A stretch of DNA of 64,000 nt from Fasciolopsis buskii (Eukaryota > Platyhelminthes > Trematoda > Plagiorchiida > Fasciolidae), in NCBI GenBank assembly GCA_008360955.1, contig LUCM01000831.1, positions 119,712-183,711 of the forward strand, in the 5' to 3' direction. The notes under the pieces are model-generated. The model ran no database searches and was not told where the DNA came from. It saw only the letters and a program-made list of their open reading frames with translations. The translations under genes and the position numbers were made by a program. Positions 43,901 through 49,669 of the stretch are shown here, piece by piece. Position 1 is the first letter of the stretch; each line of letters starts with the position of its first letter.

Positions 43901-46172
43901 ATAGCCGTGGGAAATACGCTAGCCCATCAATGTTTTGTGTTCCGAATGGGGGCTGAAATTTTGTTGATGACGAACTACCAAGAAGATTAGGGACATCCTA
44001 ACAACTGCACCAATGGCTGGTTCTGCCCATTCGATCAGTATGTGTCACGTGATATGCAATGCGATCCGACTCGTCACGAGACGATTCACGGCCGCTGCAC
44101 TTTGAATCGAGCCTATTGGAAGCGCCGATCGGAATAATAATTGCAGACAACCGGGATGTATGACCCTGCGCTGTCTCATTGGTACATTTGGTCGGATGCG
44201 AGAGATGCGTTGTTCGTACGGTCAGTTGTGAGATAAGAGTACAAGGAATAGGTAGCATCTAATTAAAGGCGAACTTAGTTCAGATTGTAGACAAATTCAC
44301 ACGATATGGCCTGAGCTGCTAGCGGCCTTTCTGGCTTGGCTACTTTGAACATTTGCGGTTTGTTCTAGAACAGAAGTCATACATGGATGTTGAGGCACTT
44401 CAGAAAATTGGAAGCTTCAAACCAAGAAACAGATCCGAAGCACGGCAACAGACAATGCAGCTGCTAACCTGCGGGGTATTTTGAGTTCGATCCATCGACA
44501 TCTGTGTATCAGGCTTCACGCAAACTAGAACTGTCTGGAGGTTTAGTCGAGACTAATATCAAGAACGGGGGGCGCATAAGATTTTCAACCCCGCCATATG
44601 CCTCCTCCTGAAGATGGTCGAGAAGCGATGGAATTTTGTTATTGGTTCAAAAGTCTGCTTCCCACTCAGCTTACATTACATAAGGACATCGTTTATTCCG
44701 GTATGAAGATAAATGTTTGTTGCTGACTTGATCAGACACATGTTCCCAACCGACTAGGTGAATTCCACTGGTTATTCAAGGATGTTAGGGGATACAGTTA
44801 GTGATTACCTCGAAACTGTCTTTATAAATCTTGTCAAAGATCATCCGGTACGACCAGGCACCAGGACACGGCACAGTTGACATAACTCATTGGTACGACC
44901 AAACAGTCCCACTGGAACGGATCTGTTGGAAAGGTCCGACAGCACGTTTGTTTGATCTACTTGATTTCTTCCCTTGGATTAGGTGAAGCATTGGCCGTAC
45001 CAACAGAATCCATCTCATCTGAAAGATCTGGGTTAAAGTTGTTTATATTTGTACCTCCGCTCATGCTGGAAGCTGTTCATTGGAGCTTCGTTCGAGGAGA
45101 GGTGATGCTTGCCAAAATCAGCATGGAGCTGCCTTCGGGCAAAACGTGTAAGTAGCTAAGATGATGACGATTCGAGAGCGAATGGACAGTTCCACTCCAT
45201 TTTGAGTCATTTTCCAATATTTTCTTGTTCTTTTTCATACGACAATAAGGAAAAAAGTAACTGATAAACAGATTATTATTTTCCCGATATATATTACTTA
45301 AAGCATTATTATCAGTCAAAACGATATTTGATATCTCGCTTGTGTTGAATTCGTGTTAATACGTGCAGACATTCATGGGAAAATCGGGGTTGTGTCATCT
45401 TAGCTACTGGTACAAAACCCCGGTGAATTTTGCAAGTATGACCACAGTGATTGATGAACTAAAAGTAGCAGCGTGGTTAGGAGACTTCGATTTTAGGGGA
45501 CGCATGAAAGGCAGATAATGACGACCAAAACTGTGGCATTGATAGTGGGCATGGTGTTTTGAAACCTGTCAAGAACCGTCGTTCGCCGGTGTAGTCCACG
45601 ATTGTTGGAGGAAATACGATACTGCTTTGGCTCTTTGGCTATGATTCAGTGCAGTACAGAGCCAATGACATTAATTGCGATGGGGAAATGATAACGCATG
45701 GAGGGAGATTGAAGCAGCACTGGTAACCTTGCGCATCGCGTTTTGTATACTTCGCGCATGAATTTAGTGGAAGAGATATGCTCCTTGTTCACTAGGGCCC
45801 ATTGCTTGAGCAACAAGAGAACCAGCAACCGTGATCTTGACACTTCGAGTGGTGTAGAATCACAAAATTTTCCAATAGGTCCGACGTGGCAATTACCCGG
45901 GCGACAGCAAGTTGCTGCCTTGATCGCGCAACGATTGCAGTTGGCCGTAACTTCGCAACAGGCAGTGGTTTACCTAACAGTAAAGAGAAAGTTTATGCAG
46001 AAGTCAACAACCTTGTGAAGGCGCAACTATAGTTACGGCAAAGATAAATTTCCGTGTTGTTTTAACTGAACTGAGATCGCTTGTCGGTTCATATGAGGAT
46101 AAGCTAAAATTCGTTATCGAAGAAGCTGTCAGCATGGGCATTGAGCAATTATTCGATTCACGTATCGGATAG
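2563..46172 (+). CDS. Long 13-exon gene, charged Lys/Glu/Ser-rich protein of unknown family
   Basis: Proposed join: 2563-2637, 14008-14206, 19265-19427, 24521-24586, 27201-27312, 30811-30980, 32257-32439, 34270-34372, 39468-39524, 41870-41883, 42584-42717, 44983-45145, 46001-46172. Every junction has GT and AG, and the phases chain without a stop (0,1,2,2,0,2,2,0,0,2,1,2), giving 537 codons including the stop. The ATG follows an in-frame TGA at 2554-2556. The product has an N-terminal segment with hydrophobic heptad-like spacing (exon 2), an acidic run (DEEDDEDETEE), several basic clusters and a KKRKKKKR motif in exon 9 that resembles a nuclear localisation signal. There is no signal peptide. 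A nuclear or chromatin-associated role is inference from composition only; I do not recognise the family. Exons 1-9 are strongly mutually consistent. Exons 10-13 are weaker, and other exons could exist. Confidence 0.7.
2727..2750. repeat. (GTTT)n tetranucleotide tract
   Basis: Six consecutive GTTT units occur here. Confidence 0.9.
2868..2922. repeat. Imperfect GTA trinucleotide tract
   Basis: GTA/GTAGT repeats produce an artefactual Thr-rich open frame on the minus strand. Confidence 0.8.
5176..5260. repeat. (TAC)n trinucleotide microsatellite
   Basis: A long CTA/TAC tract with a few substitutions produces poly-Leu and poly-Ser open frames that are not genes. Confidence 0.95.
5484..5537. 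repeat. (TA)n microsatellite
   Basis: An interrupted TA dinucleotide tract. The flanks do not match the hammerhead repeat units. Confidence 0.95.
7253..7275. repeat. (TA)n microsatellite
   Basis: A short, nearly perfect TA tract. Confidence 0.9.
7335..7605 (-). mobile_element. tRNA-related SINE, family A, minus-strand copy
   Basis: The reverse complement carries a tRNA-like promoter: an A-box-like GGCGTAATGGGTAAGGCG (7463-7481) and a B-box-like GGTTCGCGTCCC (7428-7440). On both sides it aligns by eye with the plus-strand copy at 12340-12650, including the segments ending in CACGGATAGGTGC and GATGATTCCTAATAAAG. Interspersed copies with conserved flanks argue for a SINE, not a tRNA gene. Confidence 0.65.
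7675..7905 (+). mobile_element. Hammerhead-family repeat unit: left domain plus core-deleted hammerhead
   Basis: The left domain (about 7691-7815) shares the GCCTCAGGAGTGTGCA and GAAGAGTCC(A/G)CAGAGGAACC blocks with copies at 15.4 and 15.8 kb. It is followed at about 7846-7905 by a stretch matching the hammerhead 3' stem I strand (GTGTGTTTCAGGG) and the family end (CACTTACTACCTAC). The catalytic core is missing. (TA)n tracts flank both ends. Confidence 0.6.
7900..7930. repeat. (TA)n microsatellite between hammerhead-family units
   Basis: The TA tract separates the plus-strand unit from the inverted left-domain fragment. Confidence 0.9.
7931..7998 (-). mobile_element. Inverted left-domain fragment of the hammerhead repeat family
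   Basis: The reverse complement contains ATCAGGAGTGTGCATGGA and a GAAGAGTCCACAGAAG block, as in the left domain at 7700-7770, so the two fragments form an inverted pair around the TA tract. Confidence 0.6.
8000..8184 (+). mobile_element. Hammerhead domain of a short retroelement-like repeat
   Basis: The segment leads through the intact ribozyme (8066-8122) to the family 3' end (ACGCATCCAGATACTACT, about 8134-8151) and then a TA-rich tract. The same end is present after the relics at 15.6 and 16.0 kb. No open frame for a reverse transcriptase or GIY-YIG nuclease is present, so the unit looks non-autonomous. Confidence 0.65.
8066..8122 (+). ncRNA. Type I hammerhead ribozyme, complete core
   Basis: The core reads CUGACGA (8079-8085), stem II GCG (8086-8088), an 8-nt loop, CGC (8097-8099), GAAA (8100-8103), then CCGGUC (8104-8109). 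Stem III is the three-base-pair ACC/GGU with no loop. Predicted cleavage follows C8109 (GUC). Stem I pairs GCAUAC (8073-8078) with GUGUGC (8110-8115), including one G-U wobble. After a small internal loop it continues with CGGG (8066-8069) against CCCG (8117-8120). All positions known to be required for hammerhead catalysis are present. Minimal stem III hammerheads are known from trematode satellites and Penelope-like elements, where they may work better as dimers. Activity is inferred, not shown. Confidence 0.85.
8370..10545 (-). mobile_element. RTE-type non-LTR retrotransposon relic
   Basis: Read on the minus strand from 10.5 kb, it starts with an apurinic-type endonuclease domain (CCIQDTRIKD, then FAVSAYAPTDCSPDAVKGIF). 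It continues in broken frames through SNHRCGTSSV near 9.98 kb and DQxAI-region remnants to reverse transcriptase remnants at 9.25-9.57 kb, then the C-terminal region (LKGMVCHATVRNVLLYGSET near 8.8-8.9 kb and a TAG at 8370). Frameshifts, stops and an internal foreign insertion make it non-functional. At about 2.2 kb including the insert, it is shorter than the roughly 3 kb usual for RTE. Confidence 0.85.
9089..9262. mobile_element. Foreign fragment nested in the RTE relic, Penelope-like end motif
   Basis: The RTE frame is interrupted between codons for RFAIEVSRY (ending near 9262) and FASSECKVL (starting near 9088). The inserted segment contains GACGTTTCGACTACCGTGGG followed by TAGTCTTTCTCAAGGC, a motif type common at the ends of Penelope-like elements. 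A diverged copy lies at 19845-19945. The family call is tentative. Confidence 0.45.
12340..12650 (+). mobile_element. tRNA-related SINE, family A, plus-strand copy
   Basis: It shares a 5' region (CACGGATAGGTGC near 12457), the A-box-like GGCGTAATGGGTAAGGCG (12515-12532) and the 3' CACTGCTGATTATTACTAA with the minus-strand copy at 7335-7605. The B box region is mutated here, so this copy is probably not transcribed by RNA polymerase III. Confidence 0.6.
14008..14206 (+). CDS. Exon 2 of the long split gene
   Basis: The acceptor is tttctctcccaaattag and the donor gtgcgt, with phase 0 in and phase 1 out. It begins QEFLRFSDYFIEKESD, a likely helical segment, and ends with an acidic run followed by DGNFKRN. 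The G left at the 3' end completes a GAT codon with exon 3. Confidence 0.8.
15244..15298 (+). ncRNA. Decayed hammerhead relic with shortened stem II
   Basis: CUGAUGA (15257-15263) and GAAACCGAU (15272-15280) are recognisable, followed by GUAUGCUUCCGG as the stem I 3' strand. The interval between the core boxes is 15 nt instead of 21, so stem II is lost. Confidence 0.5.
15436..15592 (+). mobile_element. Left domain of the hammerhead repeat family, direct copy
   Basis: It starts GGAATCTAATTTGCATCC and ends GAAACGAGAGCAGAATG. It is matched in inverted orientation by 15752-15893, so the two arms face each other around a hammerhead relic. TA tracts lie on both sides. Confidence 0.65.
15618..15893 (-). 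mobile_element. Near-full-length hammerhead repeat unit, minus strand
   Basis: Read on the minus strand from 15893: left domain (GAATCTAATTTGAAGCCTCA), the GAACGAGAGCAGAATGGCAA link, a GGCAAGAGAG block, the mutated hammerhead (15650-15707), and the family end CCACATACTACTTAC. This is the best copy in the window for defining the unit, at about 275 bp. Confidence 0.65.
15650..15707 (-). ncRNA. Mutated hammerhead ribozyme, minus strand
   Basis: The minus strand reads CUAACGA (15694-15688), GCG/CGC stem II with an 8-nt loop, and GAAACCGGC. The G5-equivalent of the CUGANGA box is A, and the cleavage triplet GUC has become GCU, so it should be inactive. Stem I is still pairable (GCAUAC with GUGUGC). 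Confidence 0.65.
15905..16035 (+). ncRNA. Mutated hammerhead domain, plus strand
   Basis: CUGGAGA (15959-15965) replaces CUGACGA and stem II reads GCG/CUC. GAAACCGGUC (15980-15989) is intact, and the spacing of 21 nt between boxes matches the intact copy. The segment continues to the family end CCAGATACTACT near 16020-16031. Confidence 0.65.
18018..18060. repeat. (TA)n microsatellite
   Basis: Interrupted TA tract, with no hammerhead-family sequence directly beside it. Confidence 0.9.
18400..18480 (+). ncRNA. Possible remnant of the hammerhead repeat 3' half
   Basis: ACCGCGAAACCGAC (18404-18417) with GUGUG shortly after, and TTTTTACGCTACCAGCACC at the end, resemble the 3' half of the family. 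The CUGANGA box is not visible. Confidence 0.3.
19265..19427 (+). CDS. Exon 3 of the long split gene
   Basis: The acceptor gcaatcag leaves AT, which completes a GAT codon with exon 2. The exon encodes DKKTGLSNASLEQSEQITS and ends in a Lys/Ser-rich stretch (KKRETKSSKKSS) before the donor gtacgt, phase 2 out. Confidence 0.8.
19845..19945. mobile_element. Second copy of the Penelope-like end motif
   Basis: GGCAACGATTAGACTAACGT followed by GGGTAGTCTTTTTCAGGGCA and TTTTACAA parallels 9128-9200. It is diverged and truncated. Confidence 0.35.
21339..21429. repeat. TG/CG-variant dinucleotide microsatellite
   Basis: TGTGCG units grade into pure (TG)n. It is repeated identically at 22877-22967 in the second duplicate. 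Confidence 0.95.
21914..22048 (+). mobile_element. tRNA-related SINE, family B, truncated at the gap
   Basis: It contains a perfect B box GGTTCGAATCC (21969-21979) and an A-box-like AGTTGACAAAGTCGTGACG. It is identical to the start of 23452-23620 and about 80% similar to 35506-35690, and is cut off by the N gap. Confidence 0.6.
22049..22058. other. Assembly gap (10 N)
   Basis: Ten N bases lie between two identical 1528-bp stretches. Confidence 1.
22059..23586. repeat. Second copy of the 1528-bp direct duplication starting at the gap
   Basis: It begins directly after the N run with GATGTGCCAG and ends at AAAAATAAT. Sequence then continues uniquely (TTACATTGTTATTTC), as expected if this contig is the one that reads through. 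Confidence 0.9.
23452..23625 (+). mobile_element. tRNA-related SINE, family B, complete 3' end
   Basis: It has a tRNA-like head with the B box at 23507-23517, then a unique body and an AT-rich 3' end TTATTTCATCAATAAA shared with the copy at 35.6 kb. Reasons for calling it a SINE: polymerase III-type internal promoter, short length, and an unlinked diverged copy. Confidence 0.6.
24521..24586 (+). CDS. Exon 4 of the long split gene
   Basis: The acceptor is ttactcgcag and the donor gtgagt. One base completes the Thr codon from exon 3, followed by DLEDEPNESEIGEIKKPHTD. Phase 2 in and out. Confidence 0.75.
24587..27200. other. Intron 4, nothing recognised
   Basis: I see only short open frames. 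The minus-strand frame at 26067-26453 has no domain that I recognise. Confidence 0.5.
27201..27312 (+). CDS. Exon 5 of the long split gene
   Basis: The acceptor is tgaaatacag and the donor gtaagc. It encodes KNKKSRKVSEHAVDDEIITA and then an amphipathic, helix-like stretch. Phase 2 in, 0 out. Confidence 0.8.
27313..30810. other. Intron 5, nothing recognised
   Basis: Overlapping open frames at 28467-28828 looked exon-like but do not fit the phase between exons 5 and 6. A short interrupted TA tract lies near 30.16-30.18 kb. Confidence 0.5.
30811..30980 (+). CDS. Exon 6 of the long split gene
   Basis: The acceptor is cccttgcaag and the donor gtgagt, with phase 0 in and 2 out. It encodes EAIMKRMKNHGTKIDRERKT and a second helical segment ending KTELNA. 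Joined to exon 5 it makes one continuous charged helix, which supports the splice. Confidence 0.8.
30981..32256. other. Intron 6, nothing recognised
   Basis: No repeat or coding signal stands out. Confidence 0.5.
32257..32439 (+). CDS. Exon 7 of the long split gene
   Basis: The acceptor is gtttcacag and the donor gtaagt. It encodes QKQDRSGQEKASKNRLKYKK near its start and a KRTKSKKSAKREKK basic cluster near its end. Phase 2 in and out. Confidence 0.8.
32440..34269. other. Intron 7, nothing firm recognised
   Basis: A weak tRNA-like patch near 32.93-33.02 kb resembles one near 18.95 kb. Nothing else stands out. Confidence 0.45.
34270..34372 (+). CDS. Exon 8 of the long split gene
   Basis: The acceptor is cttattgcag and the donor gtgtgt. 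It encodes an acidic segment DLGDAEERIEETSADGNMPP. Phase 2 in, 0 out. Confidence 0.75.
34852..34910. repeat. (AT)n microsatellite, the longest pure tract in the window
   Basis: About 29 uninterrupted AT units. Confidence 0.98.
35506..35690 (+). mobile_element. tRNA-related SINE, family B, second locus
   Basis: It shares the GGTCGTGACGTTTGGACG block, the B box GTTCGAATCC (35568-35577), the CCCCACTGGGGAGCCCTCT body and the TTATTTCATCAATAAA end with 23452-23625, at about 80% identity by eye. Confidence 0.65.
36580..36603. repeat. (TAAA)n tract, probable 3' tail of the adjacent LINE
   Basis: On the minus strand this is a (TTTA)n run at the 3' end of the LINE relic at 36.6-37.7 kb. Confidence 0.7.
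36604..37720 (-). mobile_element. CR1/jockey-group LINE relic, minus strand
   Basis: A 178-codon frame at 37033-37569 carries reverse transcriptase motifs: GCWRPVTIIHIPKS, FAYKSNRSTLDAI and FLDYSSAFESV. Downstream are GVLQDVALSPFLF and SADDGAFSQA, the latter a mutated YADD box, in other frames. The frames are broken, so it is a relic. A related RT segment lies at 47.98-49.03 kb. Confidence 0.85.
37740..37900 (+). ncRNA. Mutated hammerhead relic
   Basis: UAGACAA (37821-37827) replaces the first core box. The loop CAAUAAC, CGCGAAA (ending 37845), UCGGUC and GUGUGCUCCCGG remain. The spacing between boxes is the canonical 21 nt of this family. It should be inactive because the first core box is lost. 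Confidence 0.6.
38477..38516. repeat. (TTTA)n tract
   Basis: About nine TTTA units. It could be another LINE tail, but no LINE protein motif is visible upstream. Confidence 0.9.
39468..39524 (+). CDS. Exon 9 of the long split gene, basic cluster
   Basis: The acceptor is ttacattcaaaacag and the donor gtacaa. It has 19 codons with a KKRKKKKRDLNEDST motif, phase 0 in and out. The run of eight basic residues resembles a nuclear localisation signal. An alternative frame through the same DNA exists, but only this one fits the phase of exon 8. Confidence 0.6.
39525..41869. other. Intron 9, a degenerate SINE and nothing else
   Basis: Only the SINE-like patch at 40785-40880 is recognisable. Confidence 0.45.
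40785..40880 (-). mobile_element. Degenerate family A SINE fragment
   Basis: The reverse complement reads CTAATGGCTCAGACGTTCAA, then CTCAGAACCGTTCGTCTT and GGCGTCCCAATTCAGA, aligning with the tRNA-like head of the copies at 7.4 and 12.5 kb. Confidence 0.45.
41870..41883 (+). CDS. Candidate 14-nt micro-exon (exon 10)
   Basis: Fourteen bases lie between a strong acceptor (gcggttttcacag) and a consensus donor (gtaagt). Phase 0 in and 2 out link exon 9 to exon 11 without a stop and add Pro-Ser-Thr-Ser-Asn. Without it the phases of exons 9 and 11 do not fit. Support is by splice-site quality and phase only. Confidence 0.45.
42584..42717 (+). CDS. Exon 11 of the long split gene
   Basis: The acceptor is ctttttcatgcag and the donor gtaatt. 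It encodes TRPNLDTISLGKQIVIRFEA and ends KKREFCRLN, phase 2 in and 1 out. It sits inside a longer chance open frame (42204-42842), most of which is intron. Confidence 0.65.
42718..44982. other. Intron 11, nothing recognised
   Basis: A short (CA)n run lies near 43495-43512. Open frames here have no recognisable motif. Confidence 0.5.
44983..45147 (+). CDS. Exon 12 of the long split gene (3' end uncertain)
   Basis: The acceptor cttggattag leaves GT, which completes a Gly codon with exon 11. The exon reads GEALAVPTESISSERSGLKL and then a hydrophobic stretch ending LPSGKT. Two donors overlap: gtgtaa after 45145 (phase 2, fits the next exon) and the stronger gtaagt after 45147 (phase 1, would create a stop with the nearest acceptors). 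Confidence 0.5.
46001..46172 (+). CDS. Candidate terminal exon of the long split gene
   Basis: After acceptor gtttatgcag an open stretch of 57 codons ends at TAG (46170-46172). Its middle (LTELRSLVGSYEDKLKFVIE) has good helical coding character. An alternative acceptor after 45965 opens a different frame (GLPNSKEKVYAEVNNLVK) that stops at 46032. Both are phase-compatible with donor 45145, so alternative ends or a frameshift are possible. Confidence 0.4.
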
Positions 46173-46331
46173 CTTTATGCATCTTGTAATTCTCCCAAGC
46201 AGTCCAGTGCTTAACGGTTGTGAGAATCGAATTGAATTGAACCATTGCTACCAGGAGCAGAACAATTTTCAGGTTTAAATGTAAGATTATCACGTAAACA
46301 CATAATGATTCATTTTGTTTTAATACAACAA

Positions 46332-46337
46332 AATAAA
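46332..46337 (+). terminator. Candidate polyadenylation signal AATAAA
   Basis: A canonical AATAAA lies 160 nt after the proposed stop codon, with U-rich sequence before it. This is consistent with the end of the split gene but not proof. Confidence 0.35.
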
Positions 46338-47060
46338 GTTAAAGTCCGGATCCTAAATCGCCCGGTAATGAATTACGATACCGTTACAAACCGATTGGAA
46401 GACAAAATCGAGCAACAGAAAAGACTGAATGAAGTAGACTGAAAGTTTTTAGTAAAACCAAATGAACAGAGATAAAAAAACATGGGACAATAGCAGCTGC
46501 TTCCGATAAAAGATAGGTGACGATGTAACATCCAATCAGTAGTTTATTCACTATCAGAATTGTGTCTTACACGGCGAGGCACGGATAGACTAAACTATAC
46601 TAAAAAGGGCATATTGGTTCGGTCTGGATCAACGTAACTACTCGATTCCAAGAGAAGAAAAATTCTTTGGGTATTTTGAATATCGCAAAAGAGTAGAGAC
46701 ATGGAAAGCAGAACACACATTCGGTGTACTCAGACGCGACGAGGAGCAGATACAAACCCGCAGCACAACGAAGAAAAACCAACGAAGTAGAAATTCGATG
46801 CAGCTGAATGAATGAAGACGTCGACGAACAGGGGTTTATATGACAAAGGACATGAACGGAAAAATAAAATAAAATGGATCGACAAAAGCGCTAGCATTTC
46901 AGTCGAATTAAACAGTTTCACAAGGACCACGTGATAAAAAAGGCACGAAGTAAAATTAATCAGAGATGCATTTTGCTCGTTCAAGGTGAATTCCGAAATG
47001 CACTACGAGTGTATTCGCAGGAAGTTTGTAAATTAGTGAAAGTCCACCCGGCCTATCTGC

Positions 47061-47978
47061 CTCCGGCTGCATTGTCATCCTCTAATCCCATCCATGATAA
47101 CATAACTCATTCTAGAAACGTTGGCACTGAAAATGAGATTTTGGAGGACTAAATATCGTCAATGCAGTAGATTCCTTCACGGTCAGGCAGCCAGTAATCC
47201 GGGTCGCATTCCAACAGTCTTATTCCATGCAGTAACGAGCTAAACTTATCAGTGAATAATTCCGCCAGCACATGTCCGACGACTCGAAAGTTGGATCTGC
47301 CCTGCAATGGACAGAGTGAAAAGACACGATCCGAATGAAACATTCTAAGAACTCTGAAGACATGTATTGTATTCTGGACGTTTACGTACACGGATGTGCA
47401 CGTTTCAGACCGAAATGCGATACATACGAGGGCGAGGGTCTGTGCAACACAATGTAGAATATTTTTCTTACCTGATTAAAATGACGAGAAAAAAAGGACG
47501 CGAACAGAAATATGGTTGCAAGACAATGACTAGAAAGTCAGTGGCTGCCTGCTCCGGATTGGTGCGAATTTGGACCAGACAGGGTACAGTTGAGTTCCCG
47601 TAGATAGTTATGCGCGAATGTATGGAGCGGATGGTAGAACGTACCCAGACGTGAAAAATGCATTTAGATTTTTTTTCGCACGAGATAAATGCGTATCATA
47701 CAACTTGGTACAGAGTTATTTTAGTGATGTGAAAGAGAAAGAGAGGAAAACCCGACAAAGGGTTGTGAATTCATTCTTCAAAATACCAGCAAAAATGAAG
47801 GGCGACTAGTAGAGGAGAGTGGAACAAATGCACTGGTAAACAAATAGGTAGATAATGTTTTCCCTAACCGGGAGACGCTTCAGTCATTCATTCTATGTAA
47901 AATGATAATCTGAGGATTTCTACACGATTCAAATTGAGGGATGACCATCTCAAATTTTATCACCAAGAGTTCGTGAGT
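47061..47978. repeat. Left arm of a 0.92-kb inverted repeat
   Basis: By eye this matches the reverse complement of 52883-53805 at about 97% identity. The arms are separated by about 4.9 kb. On the minus strand it contains an 80-codon open frame (47149-47391) that is also open in the other arm. Confidence 0.9.
47149..47391 (-). CDS. Unknown 80-codon open frame, left-arm copy
   Basis: The frame ends FSSLLHGIRLLECDPDYWLP followed by DREGIYCIDDI. It differs from the right-arm copy by only two visible residues. There is a splice-acceptor-like tract ending in CAG before the RSNFRVVGHV segment. Function unknown; it may be an exon captured with the repeat, or chance. Confidence 0.3.
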   Translation of the reverse strand: MYVNVQNTIHVFRVLRMFHSDRVFSLCPLQGRSNFRVVGHVLAELFTDKFSSLLHGIRLLECDPDYWLPDREGIYCIDDI

Positions 47979-49289
47979 AATTGACAAATCTATCTAGGTG
48001 AGCGGTTCCCACTTAGTGAGAGAAGAGTCAGTCGGTTAAGTAAACCGAGGAAAAATAAACGAACATTAGGCGTAGAAAAAAGTCATGGATGAGATAAGTT
48101 GTTGAAAACGTTGCGGAAGTCCTCCGTTCCACTTACAGACTGACAGACAGCAGCGTCTTCCACATATGTGAATAATTGACCAGATGGATTGGCACCTAGC
48201 TTGCTGATGTGTGTCGAAAACAAACATGGAGAAAGGATAGTTCCTTGAAAAACGCCATGATTATTTACCAATGGGGTAGATTGGTTTCTTCCCAGTCTTG
48301 TACACTGAGTTCTGTTAGTGGAGCAATCTGATGACCATATGAAAAGATCCTAACTACAGCGGAACTTTTCTAGTTTGCGAAGAACTAAAGACCGGAGAAC
48401 AGAGTCGGATGGGGAGGAGAAATTTAGAAAAGCCCATCGGACAGAATTGGCGAGTACATTCAAGGATTTGGAGATATAATGAACCAATGAAATTATAGCA
48501 TTCAAAGTGTGCCTGTCTGGTTTGTACGAAAACTGAAGCGGGTCACCGGGCATGCTATGTTAGCTTAGGAGTGCACGATTTAAGAACGATGGGACGAAAA
48601 CGATTGGCTGGAATATGGGAATTACTAGGTCTGGCGATGGGCACACATAGTGACTGGTCTCCAACACTCGAGGATGCAATGTATGTATCGGGCTGTATTC
48701 AGAGTAGAAATAAACGCACCAGTGAGTAAAGCCACAGCGTACGTGAGGCGAAGTGAAGACATGACCTCAGGACCTATACCTGTTGTTATTTTGGTCGGAC
48801 GAAAGAGTATGAGTGCTATTTCCTTGGGAAAGGGTTGAACATCAGCACATTCATTCGGGATGTATGACATTGCAGAGTCATTAGTTGGACGAACCAACGC
48901 TCGTTTATTGCTTCCTATGTCTGCATTTGCGTTGCACATGGCGAGTCGATTTTTTAGTTCTTCTGGTATTGGCAAAAAAGATGTACCTGACTTGCTCGGA
49001 ATCCTGTGATTTACGGAACTGTTCATGTCGTCTCCCTAACGCCTTCAATGTGGGTGAAGCAATACGGCCATCGCAGAGCCAAAGTGTTGTTGGGCGAAAA
49101 TAAATATCAAAAATTACTTTGAGTATATCTACGAAAGATTGATATTTTCATTTAGAGAATGGAAGGAAATCCACGAGTTTGCATCGGAAATGTATATCTT
49201 ACCCCGAAAAATTGCCTAGTCTTAGTATGATGTGGTTTGACTACTTGAACGATTGGGAAGCTGTTCGGGGAGGGGTAAATGTCGATGAC

Positions 49290-49665
49290 AAGCAAACACC
49301 AGACTTAGCAAGGACAATATTTCAGCAAGACGGCGCACCGACGGATGCTGTTTCCCTTTATCAATGGCTGGATTAAAATCTCTTTTACTTGGATCAGCCT
49401 AGAATTTTCAACTTTATGACATTCAAGGCCTCCGGGTTTGGTTGTGCCGCGTCTTTTTTTACTTTGGGGTTAGGTTTAGAAAACGATTCCGTCTTCGGGC
49501 CGCAGATCCTGTCGATTCAGTCGGTACGTGAATCGATTCCGACACCTATGATGGAAACTGCTCAAGAGAATATGGCTCAAGGGCTACCTAGGACAAAACA
49601 GTGGCGTGATTGGGCGTTCATTTTACCCATGGTAGTTGTATGACTTTTAAACAGTATGAATCACT
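49290..49665 (+). pseudogene. Mariner-like DDE transposase relic
   Basis: TIFQQDGAPTDAVSLYQWLD carries the second catalytic Asp motif (QQDGAP) of mariner-type transposases. It is followed in broken frames by FGPQILSIQSVRESI, ETAQENMAQGLPR and a C-terminal HFTHGS. The region where the third acidic residue should lie is scrambled, and the N-terminal half is missing. Confidence 0.55.
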
Positions 49666-49669
49666 GGGT

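Larger units (their letters stand above)
47061..49275 (-). mobile_element. CR1/jockey-group LINE relic, minus strand, with RT domain
   Basis: Minus-strand reading from 49.2 kb: 5' segment homologous to 52.6-52.88 kb, then FRPTKITTGIGPEVMSSL, ECWRPVTM, FSYKPDRHTLNAIISLVHY, GVFQGTILSPCLFSTHIS and LFTYVEDAAVC (a mutated YADD box) in broken frames. From 47978 down to 47061 it continues into a segment nearly identical, inverted, to 52883-53805. The RT is non-functional. Confidence 0.8.
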
